From positions 56,006,986 through 56,070,985 of the forward strand of contig OW804097.1 in the NCBI GenBank assembly GCA_942159475.1: DNA of 64,000 nt, read 5' to 3'. Positions 32,501-42,734 of the stretch are shown piece after piece. The stretch is from Sthenelais limicola. Lineage: Eukaryota; Annelida; Polychaeta; Phyllodocida; Sigalionidae. Numbering within the stretch: position 1 is the first letter of the stretch; each line of letters starts with the position of its first letter. Both the position numbers and the translations under genes were made by a program. Under the pieces are notes generated by a model. The model did no database searches and was not told the origin of the DNA. It saw only the letters and a program-made list of their open reading frames with translations.

Positions 32501-33644
32501 CAGTAGTGATTTGTTATTTCTTCATGCCTTTACTGGATGTGACTCAACATCGAGAGTATATGGGATTGGATAAAAGACAGGGTTCGAAAGAGTTATGAAA
32601 AAATATAAGGGAATAAGAGACTTCTCGAAAGCATTCTGTACTCTAGATCAAAGCCAGAATGTTGTGGCATCCAATTGTTGCCAGACAATGGTTGCTTTGT
32701 TTAATGGAAATCGGAATAACTTTCTGGCATATATCAGATATAATATGCTCTGTAAAAAATTTGCAAGAGCTAAGATATTTGTCACCCCTGAAAGACTGCC
32801 ACCTACTACCTCAGCTTACCTAGCAACTGGTGAATGGAGATGATGAACAAGACATAAATTTGGCCAATTTTTAAGTTTTCTAATGACCACCATCTAGATT
32901 ATTAATGACATTCTCCTTGACATCTAACCTTTAATTCCACATTTTACCTTTAATTCCACATTCTGTGTGTGTAATACACAAACTAAATTATGTAAGACAC
33001 ATTTTAGGTTTAGGTAGGCTCATCTCCATTGAAGTAAAATTCAGAAAATAGCTTTTGATCTTAAAAATGACCCGAAATTATATATAGATGTAGTTCTAAT
33101 CAAAGGTTAGGTATGACATATGCATGTCCTGGCAGGAGCCACACTGGATTTTGACCTTGGAAATGACCTTAAAACAGAAAAATGACTTCAGAAATGGAAT
33201 CCTCATACCTAAAAACATAGTAAAAGTGGTATTACACATGAATATAGTGCTAATAGGAGCTAAGATATAAGATTCTAATCTCTCGGTGGCGGCCATATTG
33301 GATTTTGACCTTGAAAATGACCTTGAAATAGAAAAAATATTTCAGAAATGGATTCCTCGTGCCCTAAAACCTAGAAAATGTATCATCATACATGGATATA
33401 GTGCTAAAATGAGCTGAGATATGGCATTACATGTGATTTAACCCTGAGTTAAGGCACCTAAAATCAGCTAGTGGCAGCCATTTATAATTTTGCGTTTTTT
33501 TGCACTTTCCCGTGACCCGATTTTCCTCTACTTTTGATATGTTGTTCAGTACACCTGAAAGTACAGGAAACGACCATAAAACGTTTTGTTGCAATTTCTT
33601 TTGGGTTGAACCCTATATTGACTCTACTACATAGGATAGAGTTA
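29511..33644 (+). mobile_element. DNA-element candidate: ~0.55-kb inverted ends around a PIN/FEN1-like pseudogene
   Basis: The left end 29511-30180 and the right end about 33070-33644 are inverted copies. TAGAGTCAAT, AAATTGCAACAAAACGTTTT, GAACAACATATCAAAAGTAG and CGGGAAAATAC-type words appear in order on the left and in reverse complement on the right. Each end is itself made of about three ~155-bp tandem units built around ATTTCTGAA, AAGGTCA, AATATGGCCGCC and ATATCTCAGCT. Between them is one decayed gene (30670-32860). The right terminus abuts the Ngaro-like element exactly at 33644/33645, so it may be truncated. No target duplication could be assigned. 30181-30669 between end and gene is AT-rich and empty. 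Confidence 0.65.
30670..32860 (+). pseudogene. Multicopy PIN/FEN1-like transposon-associated protein, multiply broken
   Basis: Family order is preserved through many shifts: SCIFSTLDYLSKLALKHNM and ITFDHPLF at about 30695-30790; YGGNAVVHMMGGKAVQQAF and GHLLVDQCL at 30867-31000; a middle part at 31371-31745 (LHNIITGVANEEVNVDDLF, IGSEIVVKLMD); VLDGGSLLHQLKW and YSSIADEYASFTVQHYARA, VVFYGYGPCINDCTHQ at 31990-32160; LIGEDTDLLVCLLYQV at 32357-32400; LFLHAFTGCDSTSRVYGIG at about 32515-32570; FVTPERLPPTTSAYLATGEW at 32779-32843. The VLDGG, GY and EDTD blocks look like the acidic positions of PIN/FEN1-type nucleases (inference). The family is dispersed in many invertebrate and fish genomes; its role is not known to me. 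Confidence 0.72.
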
Positions 33645-33844
33645 GGGGAGTTGGCATCACAACGCCGATATTGCGACACGTGGACATGTTTACCTCCGAC
33701 TATGACGTCACTGGGGTTTCTCCGCTCGCTCAACCAATAGGAGCGCAGGAGAGATTCCTTCCACAAGTGCCACGCCCACGTTCGCCAGTTCAAATGTTTC
33801 ACTCGACTAGTGAAGAACTATATATTCTCGCTTGAAAATTTTTT
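33645..33844 (+). repeat. Split direct repeat A1
   Basis: GGGGAGTTGGCATCACAACG to GCTTGAAAATTTTTT; partner is 37712-37912. It likely carries the promoter (ACTATATATTC at about 33818) and the start of the transcript; the gag ATG lies just inside or after it. Confidence 0.95.
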
Positions 33845-33869
33845 CAAGTATTTGGACTCTATTGACATT

Positions 33870-34688
33870 ATGTCTCCGTCTAAACTCAAGCATTGCGAGG
33901 TGTGTGATGAATCTCACGAGGGCACCGTCGGTGAATCGTGTACAAGGGCCATAAATAATCGTATGGCAAAATTAGAGGGATTAGTGTCGAATTTGGTACG
34001 TACCGTGGAAGACAAGGTGGTGAATAAGGTGCCGTCATTGATGGATGTCCAATCTTCGACTAGCAAAACTGACAGTGATCCTGAGGTTGGTTTTACTGGG
34101 CGTCAATCGAGGGCATCGAGTGTCGAAAGTTCTATTTATAATGTTCGTAGGTCTACTCATCGTAGTAGACATCGTTCCAGATCTAATTCGAGGGCTCGTA
34201 CCAAGCCTTTTGATCATGACAGCCAACTCGACAAGGGTGAGGATATTGAATCGTTTGAATCTTTGCTCCTTTTGAACTTGCGTCTAATTGCTAAGCTGGT
34301 AGTAGATGAACGCCCCTATGCCGAGATCGCTGGCGTGGTGAATCATTCAGTCACGATGTGCGAGAAGGCCAAATCGCAGGTGTACAACTTGAAGGCAAGT
34401 GTTCTTTACGATAAATGTGTGAGAGCCAGGGCAAACAAGGAAGGTTTAGACGCATTTAGCAATGTAAAACAGGAAGAAATCTTGAGATTTTATGCCTTTG
34501 AAAATTCCAAAAAGGCTGTCGAAGCGGCTACTCGGAGGAAGGTAAACAAAGACGTCAAGGTGTGTTTCCAGTTCAACTCGGCTGTCGGCTGCACGAAATC
34601 GCCGTGTGGATTTCCTCACAAATGTTCCAACTGCCTCTCTGCGGATCATTCAGCGAAAAACTGCCAGGTCGGAAAGAGTAATAAATAG
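33870..34688 (+). CDS. Gag-like ORF1 of the Ngaro/PAT-like element
   Basis: The frame is open from 33810, but I prefer the ATG at 33870 (MSPSKLKHCEVCDESHEG), since the earlier ATG lies within repeat A. About 272 codons. Features: N-terminal CxxC...C cluster, a Ser/Arg-rich basic stretch (RRSTHRSRHRSRSNSRART, about residues 95-115), a helical capsid-like middle (LLLLNLRLIAKLVVDERPYAE) and a C-terminal double zinc finger (CFQFNSAVGCTKSPCGFPHKC in parts: CFQFNSAVGC, CGFPHKC; then CSNCLSADHSAKNC). That ending is typical of DIRS-order ORF1. It would bind element RNA. No lesions. Confidence 0.88.
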   Translation: MSPSKLKHCEVCDESHEGTVGESCTRAINNRMAKLEGLVSNLVRTVEDKVVNKVPSLMDVQSSTSKTDSDPEVGFTGRQSRASSVESSIYNVRRSTHRSRHRSRSNSRARTKPFDHDSQLDKGEDIESFESLLLLNLRLIAKLVVDERPYAEIAGVVNHSVTMCEKAKSQVYNLKASVLYDKCVRARANKEGLDAFSNVKQEEILRFYAFENSKKAVEAATRRKVNKDVKVCFQFNSAVGCTKSPCGFPHKCSNCLSADHSAKNCQVGKSNK

Positions 34689-34754
34689 GATTCGGTTAGT
34701 GATCGGGGTAATTTCAGCAATAGTTCTCATAATTCATCGGAAAATTGTGTTTAT

Positions 34755-36779
34755 ATGAATTTTGTTGATTCGAACATTTCACTTGGAGACACCGAAAGTG
34801 GTGAATCCAAGATGGCGGAGGAGGTTGCCAAGGTGGACTCTTCAACCCTTCGTGAAAGTGTTAATTCTCCTAATATTCCCCCGATTACTTCTCATCATCC
34901 TGAATTTGTCGCCGAGTGTATGTACAATGACATTTTCTCTGATATTTCCGATTCTATTGATACTGGGTCACCCGATAGTGGTGATTTTCTAGTTTTTAAC
35001 GCTCCGATTTCTCCGGGTGGCTGTACCGTCCCCGTTTACGGTAGCTGTGCATATGGGACATGTAGTTGTTCTCATTTTCTCGCTGAGGTTAGTTACCAGT
35101 TGAAACCTTGTAGATTTGCATATCTTCTATTTACACAAGGTAAAACAATGGTTGATAAATATATTCAAATCTATTTCGGTATTTGTGACGGTTTCGACAT
35201 CGTCGATTCTTCCATAGAAGGTTATGATTGTGAAAATTATGCCTCTATTTTAGAGCCCGAAGCTAAAGAAAAAATGGATAGAATTGTTAATACGGAATTG
35301 AACGAAGGTTTTATATCAATATCTAATGTTAAACCTGTATGTATTCATTCTTTGGGAGCTGTACAAAAGCCTGATTGGGGTATAAGACCTATCACGGACT
35401 GTTCGAGACCATTAGGTGTCTGTGTAAATGAGCATTGCTCGAGTGTGGTACGTACCTTTTCCTATAAATCTATTGACGATGCTGTCGACTTGGTAGAAAA
35501 TAATGCATTTATGTCAGTTGTAGACATTAAGTCAGCATATCGTGCAGTGCCTATCAACCCTGCTCACAGGATATATTGTGGGTTCAGATGGAATTTAAAT
35601 GGCCAAGAGAAATATTTTTACGATAATAGACTTTGCTTCGGCCTTCGCACAGGTCCTTGCTATTTTGATGATATTTCAAACTTTATCACTGACTCTGTAT
35701 TGAATGTATTCCATGTACCTGTGGTCAATTACCTTGACAATTTTTTTACATGTGCAAATTCTATTGATATGTGTAGAGATGCTTGTGATATTGTTGTCAA
35801 AGTTATGAGATATTTAGGTTTTTACGTGGCGTGGCACAAGGTTACTTTCCCGAGCTCTTCATGCCGTTACCTAGGCTTCACCATCGACTCATTGGAGATG
35901 ACATTGTCCATGCCTCAGGAAAAAATTGACAAACTCTACAAAATTCTAAAATCGTTAGAAAACAAGTCATCAATCTCCAAATCCCAGCTTGAAAGTATAT
36001 GTGGTTATGTCAGCCATTGTGCTTGTGTCTTCAAGGGAGGAAAAACATTCTGTCGGCGCATGTTCGACCTATACAAGCTTATGATTGCTAAGAAGTTAAA
36101 GCAGTCAAATATCTCTACAGCCTTTCGTCAGGATCTTCAGTGGTGGAAATCGTTCGCAGCATCTTTCAATGGTAGGCGTCTAATCGAGAAACCATGTTGC
36201 GACCTTCCCATGGTATCTGACGCCTCTTCAAAGGGTTTCGGCGTATTTTGTGGCAACGACTGGGTTGCTGGAGTCTGGGATGACTCTATTTTGCCCTTCT
36301 CTTTTCCTGAATGTAATCACCTTGTCCCACGCCCGAGTGAAGATGGGATTGCAATAAATATAAACATCCAGGAGTTGTATCCCATCTTGGTAGGCGTGAG
36401 GAGATGGTGCCATTTGTTCAAAGGAAAAGCTGTCATATGTTTCATTGACAATACACAAGTTATAGCAATGCTCACGAATGGCTCTAGTTCTAGCCCATTA
36501 GCTATGCAGTGGTTATACAAATTATATTGGCTGACATTTATATTTGACATGGAATTAATTCCTAAGTATATTAACACTAAAAATAATCTTATCGCGGATA
36601 CTCTTTTTAGACTGCCATATATTTATAATTCACCTGGAAGCTTGGTGTGTCTTTCCCAAGCCAGGTTGTGTTGTTCTGAAAGATTCTCTGATATTCCTAG
36701 GGCTCAGCAAATGGAGGGAGAGAGTCAGCTATCTACAAACCCTAGCTGTGACATCGTCGACACTCACACAAAGAACTAG
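34755..36779 (+). CDS. Reverse transcriptase-RNase H of the Ngaro/PAT-like element, motif C altered to YLDN
   Basis: One open frame, 674 codons. RT at about residues 190-430: LGAVQKPDWGIRPITDCSRP, MSVVDIKSAYRAVPI (motif A, catalytic Asp), RLCFGLRTGPCYF (motif B), VVNYLDNFFTC (motif C; second Asp is Asn, codon AAT near 35744), CRYLGFTID. RNase H at about 480-640: MVSDASSKGFGVF, INIQELYPILVGV, ICFIDNTQVIAML, NNLIADTLFRLPY, giving D-E-D-D. It copies the element RNA into DNA. The Asp-to-Asn change in the otherwise essential YLDD motif would be expected to block polymerisation, while the frame is otherwise clean. The end overlaps the recombinase start by 32 bases. Confidence 0.93.
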   Translation: MNFVDSNISLGDTESGESKMAEEVAKVDSSTLRESVNSPNIPPITSHHPEFVAECMYNDIFSDISDSIDTGSPDSGDFLVFNAPISPGGCTVPVYGSCAYGTCSCSHFLAEVSYQLKPCRFAYLLFTQGKTMVDKYIQIYFGICDGFDIVDSSIEGYDCENYASILEPEAKEKMDRIVNTELNEGFISISNVKPVCIHSLGAVQKPDWGIRPITDCSRPLGVCVNEHCSSVVRTFSYKSIDDAVDLVENNAFMSVVDIKSAYRAVPINPAHRIYCGFRWNLNGQEKYFYDNRLCFGLRTGPCYFDDISNFITDSVLNVFHVPVVNYLDNFFTCANSIDMCRDACDIVVKVMRYLGFYVAWHKVTFPSSSCRYLGFTIDSLEMTLSMPQEKIDKLYKILKSLENKSSISKSQLESICGYVSHCACVFKGGKTFCRRMFDLYKLMIAKKLKQSNISTAFRQDLQWWKSFAASFNGRRLIEKPCCDLPMVSDASSKGFGVFCGNDWVAGVWDDSILPFSFPECNHLVPRPSEDGIAININIQELYPILVGVRRWCHLFKGKAVICFIDNTQVIAMLTNGSSSSPLAMQWLYKLYWLTFIFDMELIPKYINTKNNLIADTLFRLPYIYNSPGSLVCLSQARLCCSERFSDIPRAQQMEGESQLSTNPSCDIVDTHTKN

Positions 36780-37575
36780 ACAGTGGTCAGTTTTTTCTGA
36801 TTTTTTATCAGAAAATGACATTATATGCCATACTATTTCTACAGACATTTTGTGCATGTATGCAGCATATTTATCGACATTCATGAAACATTCTTCTGTG
36901 ATAACCTACCTGTGTGGTGTATCATTTGGAGCCAAGGTTAGAAATATTCCCTGTGCTTCGATTTCTCATCCTGTGATAAAATCTTTGCTGAGGGGCATCG
37001 CCAAACTACCAGGGGCGTCAGTCTCCCCAGCATCGCCTCTTCTACCTATCCATCTCATAAAAATCCGTGATTATGTGAACTTCAAAGACATTGAGCAATT
37101 TTTTGCCTGGTCAATTTTTATTTTTTTATTCCGCACAATGCTGAGAGTCGGTCATGTCATCGTATCTGACCATTCAGTGTTGAGGAAAGATATTACTTTT
37201 CATTCCTGGGGGATGTCGTGTGTGATTAGGTCTACCAAGACATCGGCTTCCCCCTTTGTGATCCCTGTATCCAGGGCTACCTCTACGAAGTTGTGTGCTG
37301 TCTATTATATGAAAAAATTATTTTCATATTCATCTGCCCCTTCATCAGCTTGTGCATTTACTCTGCCTGACGGTTCTGTGCTTTCATATGCTTATATTAA
37401 CAAGTTACTGTCAGATTTATGCTCACTAGCTGGAATATCTGGGCATATTTCAATGCACTCTTTGAGGCGTGGTTCCGCGACTTACATGGCTTCAAAAGGG
37501 GCGTGCCTATCTGACATCAAAAATCGGGGCAGGTGGCGTAGCTCCTGCGTGGAAAAATATATATCACCATCGTAG
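36748..37575 (+). CDS. Tyrosine recombinase of the Ngaro/PAT-like element
   Basis: Open frame, 275 codons, starting MTSSTLTQRTRQWSVFSDFL and overlapping the RT end. N-terminal SAM-like core-binding region (ICHTISTDILCMYAAYL, VITYLCGVSFGAKV). Catalytic domain: TMLRVGHVIVS (first Arg), IRSTKTS (Lys in the beta hairpin), ISMHSLRRGSATYMA (HxxR) and NRGRWRSSCVEKYI (Trp in the H/W position and Tyr nucleophile). It integrates the circular DNA form at the repeat junction, which explains the lack of LTR-style target duplication. No lesion. Confidence 0.92.
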   Translation: MTSSTLTQRTRQWSVFSDFLSENDIICHTISTDILCMYAAYLSTFMKHSSVITYLCGVSFGAKVRNIPCASISHPVIKSLLRGIAKLPGASVSPASPLLPIHLIKIRDYVNFKDIEQFFAWSIFIFLFRTMLRVGHVIVSDHSVLRKDITFHSWGMSCVIRSTKTSASPFVIPVSRATSTKLCAVYYMKKLFSYSSAPSSACAFTLPDGSVLSYAYINKLLSDLCSLAGISGHISMHSLRRGSATYMASKGACLSDIKNRGRWRSSCVEKYISPS

Positions 37576-37635
37576 GACCATGAACTGAAAGTGGATGCTC
37601 TTATCTCTTCGTCATTGTAGTGTGTTTGGGCCTTT

Positions 37636-38029
37636 GGTGTTTATTAAACTGCTTTGCACGCCCAAACGGCACTACTGCTTCCCGTCTTCATTACACGCCT
37701 GTCGCACATATGGGGAGTTGGCATCACAACGCCGATATTGCGACACGTGGACATGTTTACCTCCGACTATGACGTCAATTGGGTTTCCTCCTCTCGCTCA
37801 ACCAATAGGAGCGCAGGAGAGATTCCTTCCACAAGTGCCACGCCCACGTTCGCCAGTTCAAATGTTTCACTCGACTAGTGAAGAACTATATATTCTCGCT
37901 TGAAAATTTTTTTTTCATTATTATATTGTACTATATATATGTATATGTTATTGGGTGTTTATTAAACTGCTTTGCACGCCCAAACAGCACTACTGCTTCC
38001 CGTCTTCATTACACGCCTGTCGCACATAT
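37636..38029 (+). repeat. Split direct repeats B1-A2-B2
   Basis: B1 37636-37711 and B2 37954-38029 (76 bp each; GGTGTTTATTAAACTGCTTT to GTCGCACATAT) differ at one base. A2 37712-37912 lies between, followed by an AT-rich spacer. B1 may contain the transcript end (TTTATTAAAC). Confidence 0.95.
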
Positions 38030-38325
38030 GAGTAATATAGCGGATTTGCCTAGCCTCTCCTGGTACAGAACAGTATCGTCCGCAAATAGCTGGACTCTAC
38101 TGTTCGATACAACTTCAGGAAGGTCGTATATATAAACTAAAAATAAAAGTGGTCCCAGAGATGTGCCTTGAGGAACACCGCAGGTGACCTGTTTCAAAGA
38201 GGAAGATCCATTATTTATCGACACTTTTTGTGTGCTTGTGTGCTGATATTGCCATTTAATATGGTAATATCCTCTCATTGAGCGGGGGATGAATGTCTGC
38301 GGACCTCTGGAAGTGACCACTCACT
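38030..38325 (-). pseudogene. LINE C: RT motif B/C fragment
   Basis: The minus frame 38320-38030 reads GYYHIKWQYQHTSTQKVSIN, TCGVPQGTSLGPLLFLVYI (motif B) and VQLFADDTVLYQE (motif C), then is cut exactly at the B2 end of the Ngaro-like element. About 95 codons, no lesion inside. Its remainder is not found at the left side of that element. Confidence 0.85.
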
Positions 38326-38514
38326 GACCGGAAGTTACTCTTCTCCAATCGGAGCCCTCCTCCAGTCCCTCGTCCACTTTGAACCACGCTCTGGAGGAGG
38401 ACACACGTCCATCAAGATTCTTTAAAACCCACCCACCTCCCTTAAAACATCTACCAGAACTCTCGCTCCAAAGTGGGTGGTGGTGGCCACGCCCCCTCTG
38501 AATTTCCCCTGCTC

Positions 38515-38538
38515 GCTCTCTCTCTCTCTCTCTCTCTC
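38515..38538. repeat. (CT)n microsatellite
   Basis: About 12 CT units with little interruption. Confidence 0.9.
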
Positions 38539-38570
38539 ACAAAGACTCATAGACTCCAACCAGAAATTAT

Positions 38571-38641
38571 CAAAAGACAATAAACTCACAACTCTGCCCC
38601 CCCCCCTCACAGGGGCAGGCCCTCACCTCAATAAATTTACC
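38571..38641. repeat. Dispersed direct repeat, copy 1
   Basis: CAAAAGACAATAAACTCACA, a C-run, then AGGGGCAGGCCCTCACCTCA. The same ~70 bp recurs at 39927-39996 in the same orientation. Function unknown. 38642-39926 is otherwise AT-rich and empty. Confidence 0.8.
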
Positions 38642-39926
38642 CCATGATTTTTTGAATAAAATCCATAATATCTATTCATGTCTTGTGTGCTTAATGAGAA
38701 AAGATACGAGCAGCGTTGTGCAGCAAAGCCCAGATCTTCTACCAGGATGTGGGAATGGAATAGGGAGCGGAGCCCATTATGTTATATTCCTAGCCTAGCA
38801 TGAATAAGTAAAATTGCACAGTACTGGGTAGCTAAGCATAATTAGCAATTTTAGTAATGAGATGATATAATAAATGGTTGTCTGTATTCCTCAAAAAGTT
38901 GATATGGTAGATATGAGATTCAGTATCCTGTAAATTGTTGTATAAAAATGTAATAACTATGCAATCAACTTATCAACTTATCAACTTATACTAAGAGTCA
39001 CATGTTGCTTATCCTCTTTAGTTAAACTAGTATTGTTTGAAATTCTCTATTTTCGTACCTCAAAGCACTTCGCACCATTGTGTGAAATGAAACGTATCAC
39101 TCATGTGAAATTTCGTTGAATAAAAACCAGTTCTAAAAAAATTAAATTGATAACTAATATATATAAATTATATATAATGAGGTTACACTATGTTAAGTAA
39201 TGTTACATAACACAGCATTGTTACCGCTCACATATATATATGCAGGCTTTCACCTTACTTGCATACTGTATTTGAGATATATATTATATAATTGTTTTGT
39301 ACGCAACCCTGTGGTGATGATATCAAATATTTATATCGAATATTTATGTCTAGAATAGCGTGCAAACACCAGTGGCAATGAGATGTGTGAGTTCTGTGGT
39401 TCCTAGTGTCTATATCAATAAGTGGTCATTGTTGATTTCTAAGCACATAGACGTTTGCCCCCACCCCTCCCCCTCCTAAACAATGCAAACCCATTTATAT
39501 TTGAGTTGAAACGATGTATCGGGTTTCGGTATTGGCCGATGGCGGCACTTCTTTCAAAGCGAATTAGTCATATCTCGTCGAGCTCAGTCTCACTCAGCCA
39601 AGATGCCAATATGTCTAGATTATGCATTAGGGCTGAATGGTAACATTCCTTTCATAACCCTTTTAATATTAACTAGTAGAGCAGATAATATCATATTATA
39701 GGCTCGAAAACCCTCTATTTGAGGAATTAGCTCGCATGAAATAACAAAAGCACCATATTATATCAAAATGAAGCGTATATTATATCAAAAAGACCCTCCG
39801 TGATGTAGATCTGATATTGAAATTTTGTGATTTGGTGTGACTTCGGAGATATCTGCCTATACTTGAGGTTACCTTGAAAACGCTTATTTTTTGTAAACAA
39901 TGATAATTTCTCAAAAGATAAAAATG

Positions 39927-39996
39927 CAAAAGACAATAAACTCACAACTCTGCCTCCCCCCTCGCAGGGGCAGGCCCTCACCTCAATACATTTACC
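39927..39996. repeat. Dispersed direct repeat, copy 2
   Basis: About 70 bp, over 90% like 38571-38641; the C-run is shorter and interrupted. Confidence 0.8.
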
Positions 39997-40079
39997 ATTA
40001 AGTAAATAAAGGTGAAGAATTATCATACACTCATGTAATTTTCTGAAAAGGTAGTATTTTGAATGTTCTATTAGATAGA

Positions 40080-40200
40080 TATATATGCTAAACAGCCAAG
40101 CTGTGGAACTGCCTCCCAGACAATCTAAAAAATATAAACAACCCAAACAGCTTCAAGTCTATAGCACATTGGGCCAACTGGTGTACCATACAATATGTTG
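40080..40200 (+). pseudogene. LINE D: ORF2 C-terminal fragment
   Basis: Plus translation AKLWNCLPDNLKNINNPNSF then KSIAHWANW is the usual end of CR1/Jockey-type ORF2 (xxLWNxLPxxLKxxxxxxxFKxxLKxW). No RT is nearby. 40201-42700 shows no gene that I can support, only simple C-runs (42067-42077) and AT-rich sequence. Confidence 0.5.
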
Positions 40201-42734
40201 ATAGATACTATCATTTCAATGTTTCAATGTTATTAGTTCCTATTTTTAGTTACATTATATAGTCATGCACCCAGATAGTTAAAATCACACTAGACACAGC
40301 GCCAGGCAGAATATCATTACAGATGGTGTGAGCTTTGGTATTGACAAAATTTAATAGTCATGTCTTGCTATATAAAAATGTTGAATATATGACTTTTGAA
40401 ATGGAATGTTTCAGTGGCCATCTTGGATTTTAAATTGAATACTTTTAGCACCACAAAATGGCTATATCTTTTTCAACATTTCAGGCGTTCATGTATGACC
40501 CATGCATGTATTTTGCCACTGCTGGCCACTGTGGCACTGCAAAGACTATATAAATATAGGCTCACTCAGTCACTGGTCGCCAATAGCAATATACAATTGT
40601 GTAATAGGGTGATCCACTATAGAGAAAAACGCAGTAGACTATATGCCACATCGGTTACCGCTCTTGGTTATGGTTTTGCTGCTGCTCCATTCGGTTCCCA
40701 CATTGCACTCGCCGTTTCAACACTGCATTCATTCACTTCTCTCTTTCTTGAACACATCTATGACCTATGTTGTCAATCTTTAGCCCATTCTGGGTCAGAT
40801 TTTGGGTATAATTTCCATACATTATGAGCATGTAGACCGTCTTTGTACTGTGGTCTATTGTCACTTTTTTGCTTGTGATTGGTTATATCCGCAGGCCCCC
40901 CTTTTGCCATTGTCTATGTGGGTCTTTTCCTTCCCCATTGGTCTCCACTCACACCCCCCCACCCCGACCACGGCCCTCGTTCTTTGTATTACTGACTGTG
41001 GACGGTGGCCATTGTTATTTTTAACCTTTCATCTAGCCACTACTGAAATTTGTGAATTACCATAGCCCCTACCTGAGCCACCATATCTTCCTGTACTTGA
41101 TGAATATCTGTCTAGCAGTCTAACCTGTTTTCTGAAATTTTTTTGGACATGACCCTGGCCATCATATAAGGAGAAACACGCCTGCTCCCCATTGTTTTTG
41201 TTGCCTTCATTGACAATTGATCGCCATACCATCTGACGGCAACTGCGTGCGCAATGCTAAATGCTAAATTGTTGGCGGCAAAATTGCTTGTGCACTTGCA
41301 ACATAAGTCAGATTTAGGCACAAAATTAAAGTCAAAATGAAAATAAATCATAAAATTATCTCAGGTATGAAAAAAGCATTATTTATCTATTATATCATGG
41401 CTTATTTAGGTATCTAAGCTATGGGCTAAGGTACGGAGGAGGACAAAATGACAGCAGATGACACACAAACGAGTAAGACAGACCGTGTCCTGTGGTTGTT
41501 GACAGCGTTCAACGGTGCCACCACCCGACACTACACCCATGATTAAGGTAAATCCATGATTAGGGTAAATTAAGCATGATTAATTAAAAAAACCCATAAA
41601 TATATACATCGGAAGTTATATTCTCTTGTTTCCCTACACCTTATTTAATATTATTGATGTTTTAATGGATTTAACATGGTAAATCAAAACTAGTCCATAT
41701 TATCGCCCACTCGAGCGAGCCCTTGGGCAATAATACATCGTGTATTACCAATTGTTAATACTTAGTAATAAAAACAACATTTCTCCCAGCTGGGATATTA
41801 TCATTTATTTATCATTCATTTTATATAATTTCAGCATAACGGACGATGTGCACATCAACAATATATGCCTGCTAAGCCAACAAAGTGGGGTATTAAGGTG
41901 TGGATGTTGGCGGAGAGTGCCACTGGTAAGGAGATGTTTTTCTATTATGTGCACCAGGTTGATCATTTTATTCTTCTCAAGAAAACAGAGCCTTATACAC
42001 AAATTTGTTGTTCACCGATCTGGCGAGAAAAGCCTGTTGCCGTATAGTTTTTGTTCTGACAATATGACCCCCCCCCCCTCTCTTGACGTGGCTCAGGCTC
42101 GATCAAGTGGACAATTGTGGTGCGCGGCTGTGGATTAGCTTTGCTGAACCAGAGCCGTGCCCATGCGGGTCTCAGCGGCTGTCGCTGTGAGGCTAAAGGT
42201 TTATGTAAGTTATGGTATTGGTGCTAGCTGCGCGGGTCGCGGCTGTGGCTTTAGTCACCAACAGAGGTCGTGCTGTGTTGTGTATCTGTATTTTTGAACT
42301 TTTTATTGCTGTATGTTGTACTTATCCTATGTATGTCTTGTACTTATATGTTATACACCCTTTTGTATCCGCATGTCATTATCATGTACTACTCTCTTTA
42401 TATATGTTCGGTTGTTGTTGTCACAGCCGTGATACATAGCAACCCGGGTGTGTGAATAGGAAGATTAAACGTTGAGTGCTGGCGAGGTCCATTAGATCCT
42501 GTCGTTGTCGTTGTCTTTTGATTTGATAGATTAAGTTCCCATAGTCGCTTAAGGCTGTCGATCGGACACTACACAATAATATTTTTTATTTATTATGTTC
42601 TGGTTGGATTATTTTAACAGGCAGCACCCTTCCATTAGGTTACCTACCGATAACACTTTTATTTTGTTAATAGATTGAATAAAGCTTTTGAAAATAAAAT
42701 ATCACTATTGACATAGCTCATATTTTCTTTCTAG

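Larger units (their letters stand above)
33645..38029 (+). mobile_element. Nearly intact Ngaro/PAT-like tyrosine-recombinase retrotransposon with split direct repeats
   Basis: Repeat A occurs at 33645-33844 (A1) and 37712-37912 (A2). Repeat B occurs at 37636-37711 (B1) and 37954-38029 (B2). The order A1-genes-B1-A2-B2 is the split direct repeat layout of PAT/Ngaro members of the DIRS order. The element end (B2) joined to its start (A1) reproduces the B1|A2 junction (CACATAT|GGGGAG), as expected if a circular intermediate is integrated by a tyrosine recombinase without target duplication. A1/A2 differ at a few sites near the CpG-rich middle, B1/B2 at one, so the copy is young. Three open frames: gag-like, RT-RNase H and recombinase. 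Confidence 0.95.

Noticed and set aside
40396..42455. Several 60-143-codon plus and minus frames
   Set aside because: Random-looking, rich in Leu/Cys/Ser from AT-rich or C-rich DNA; no motif, no splice pattern.
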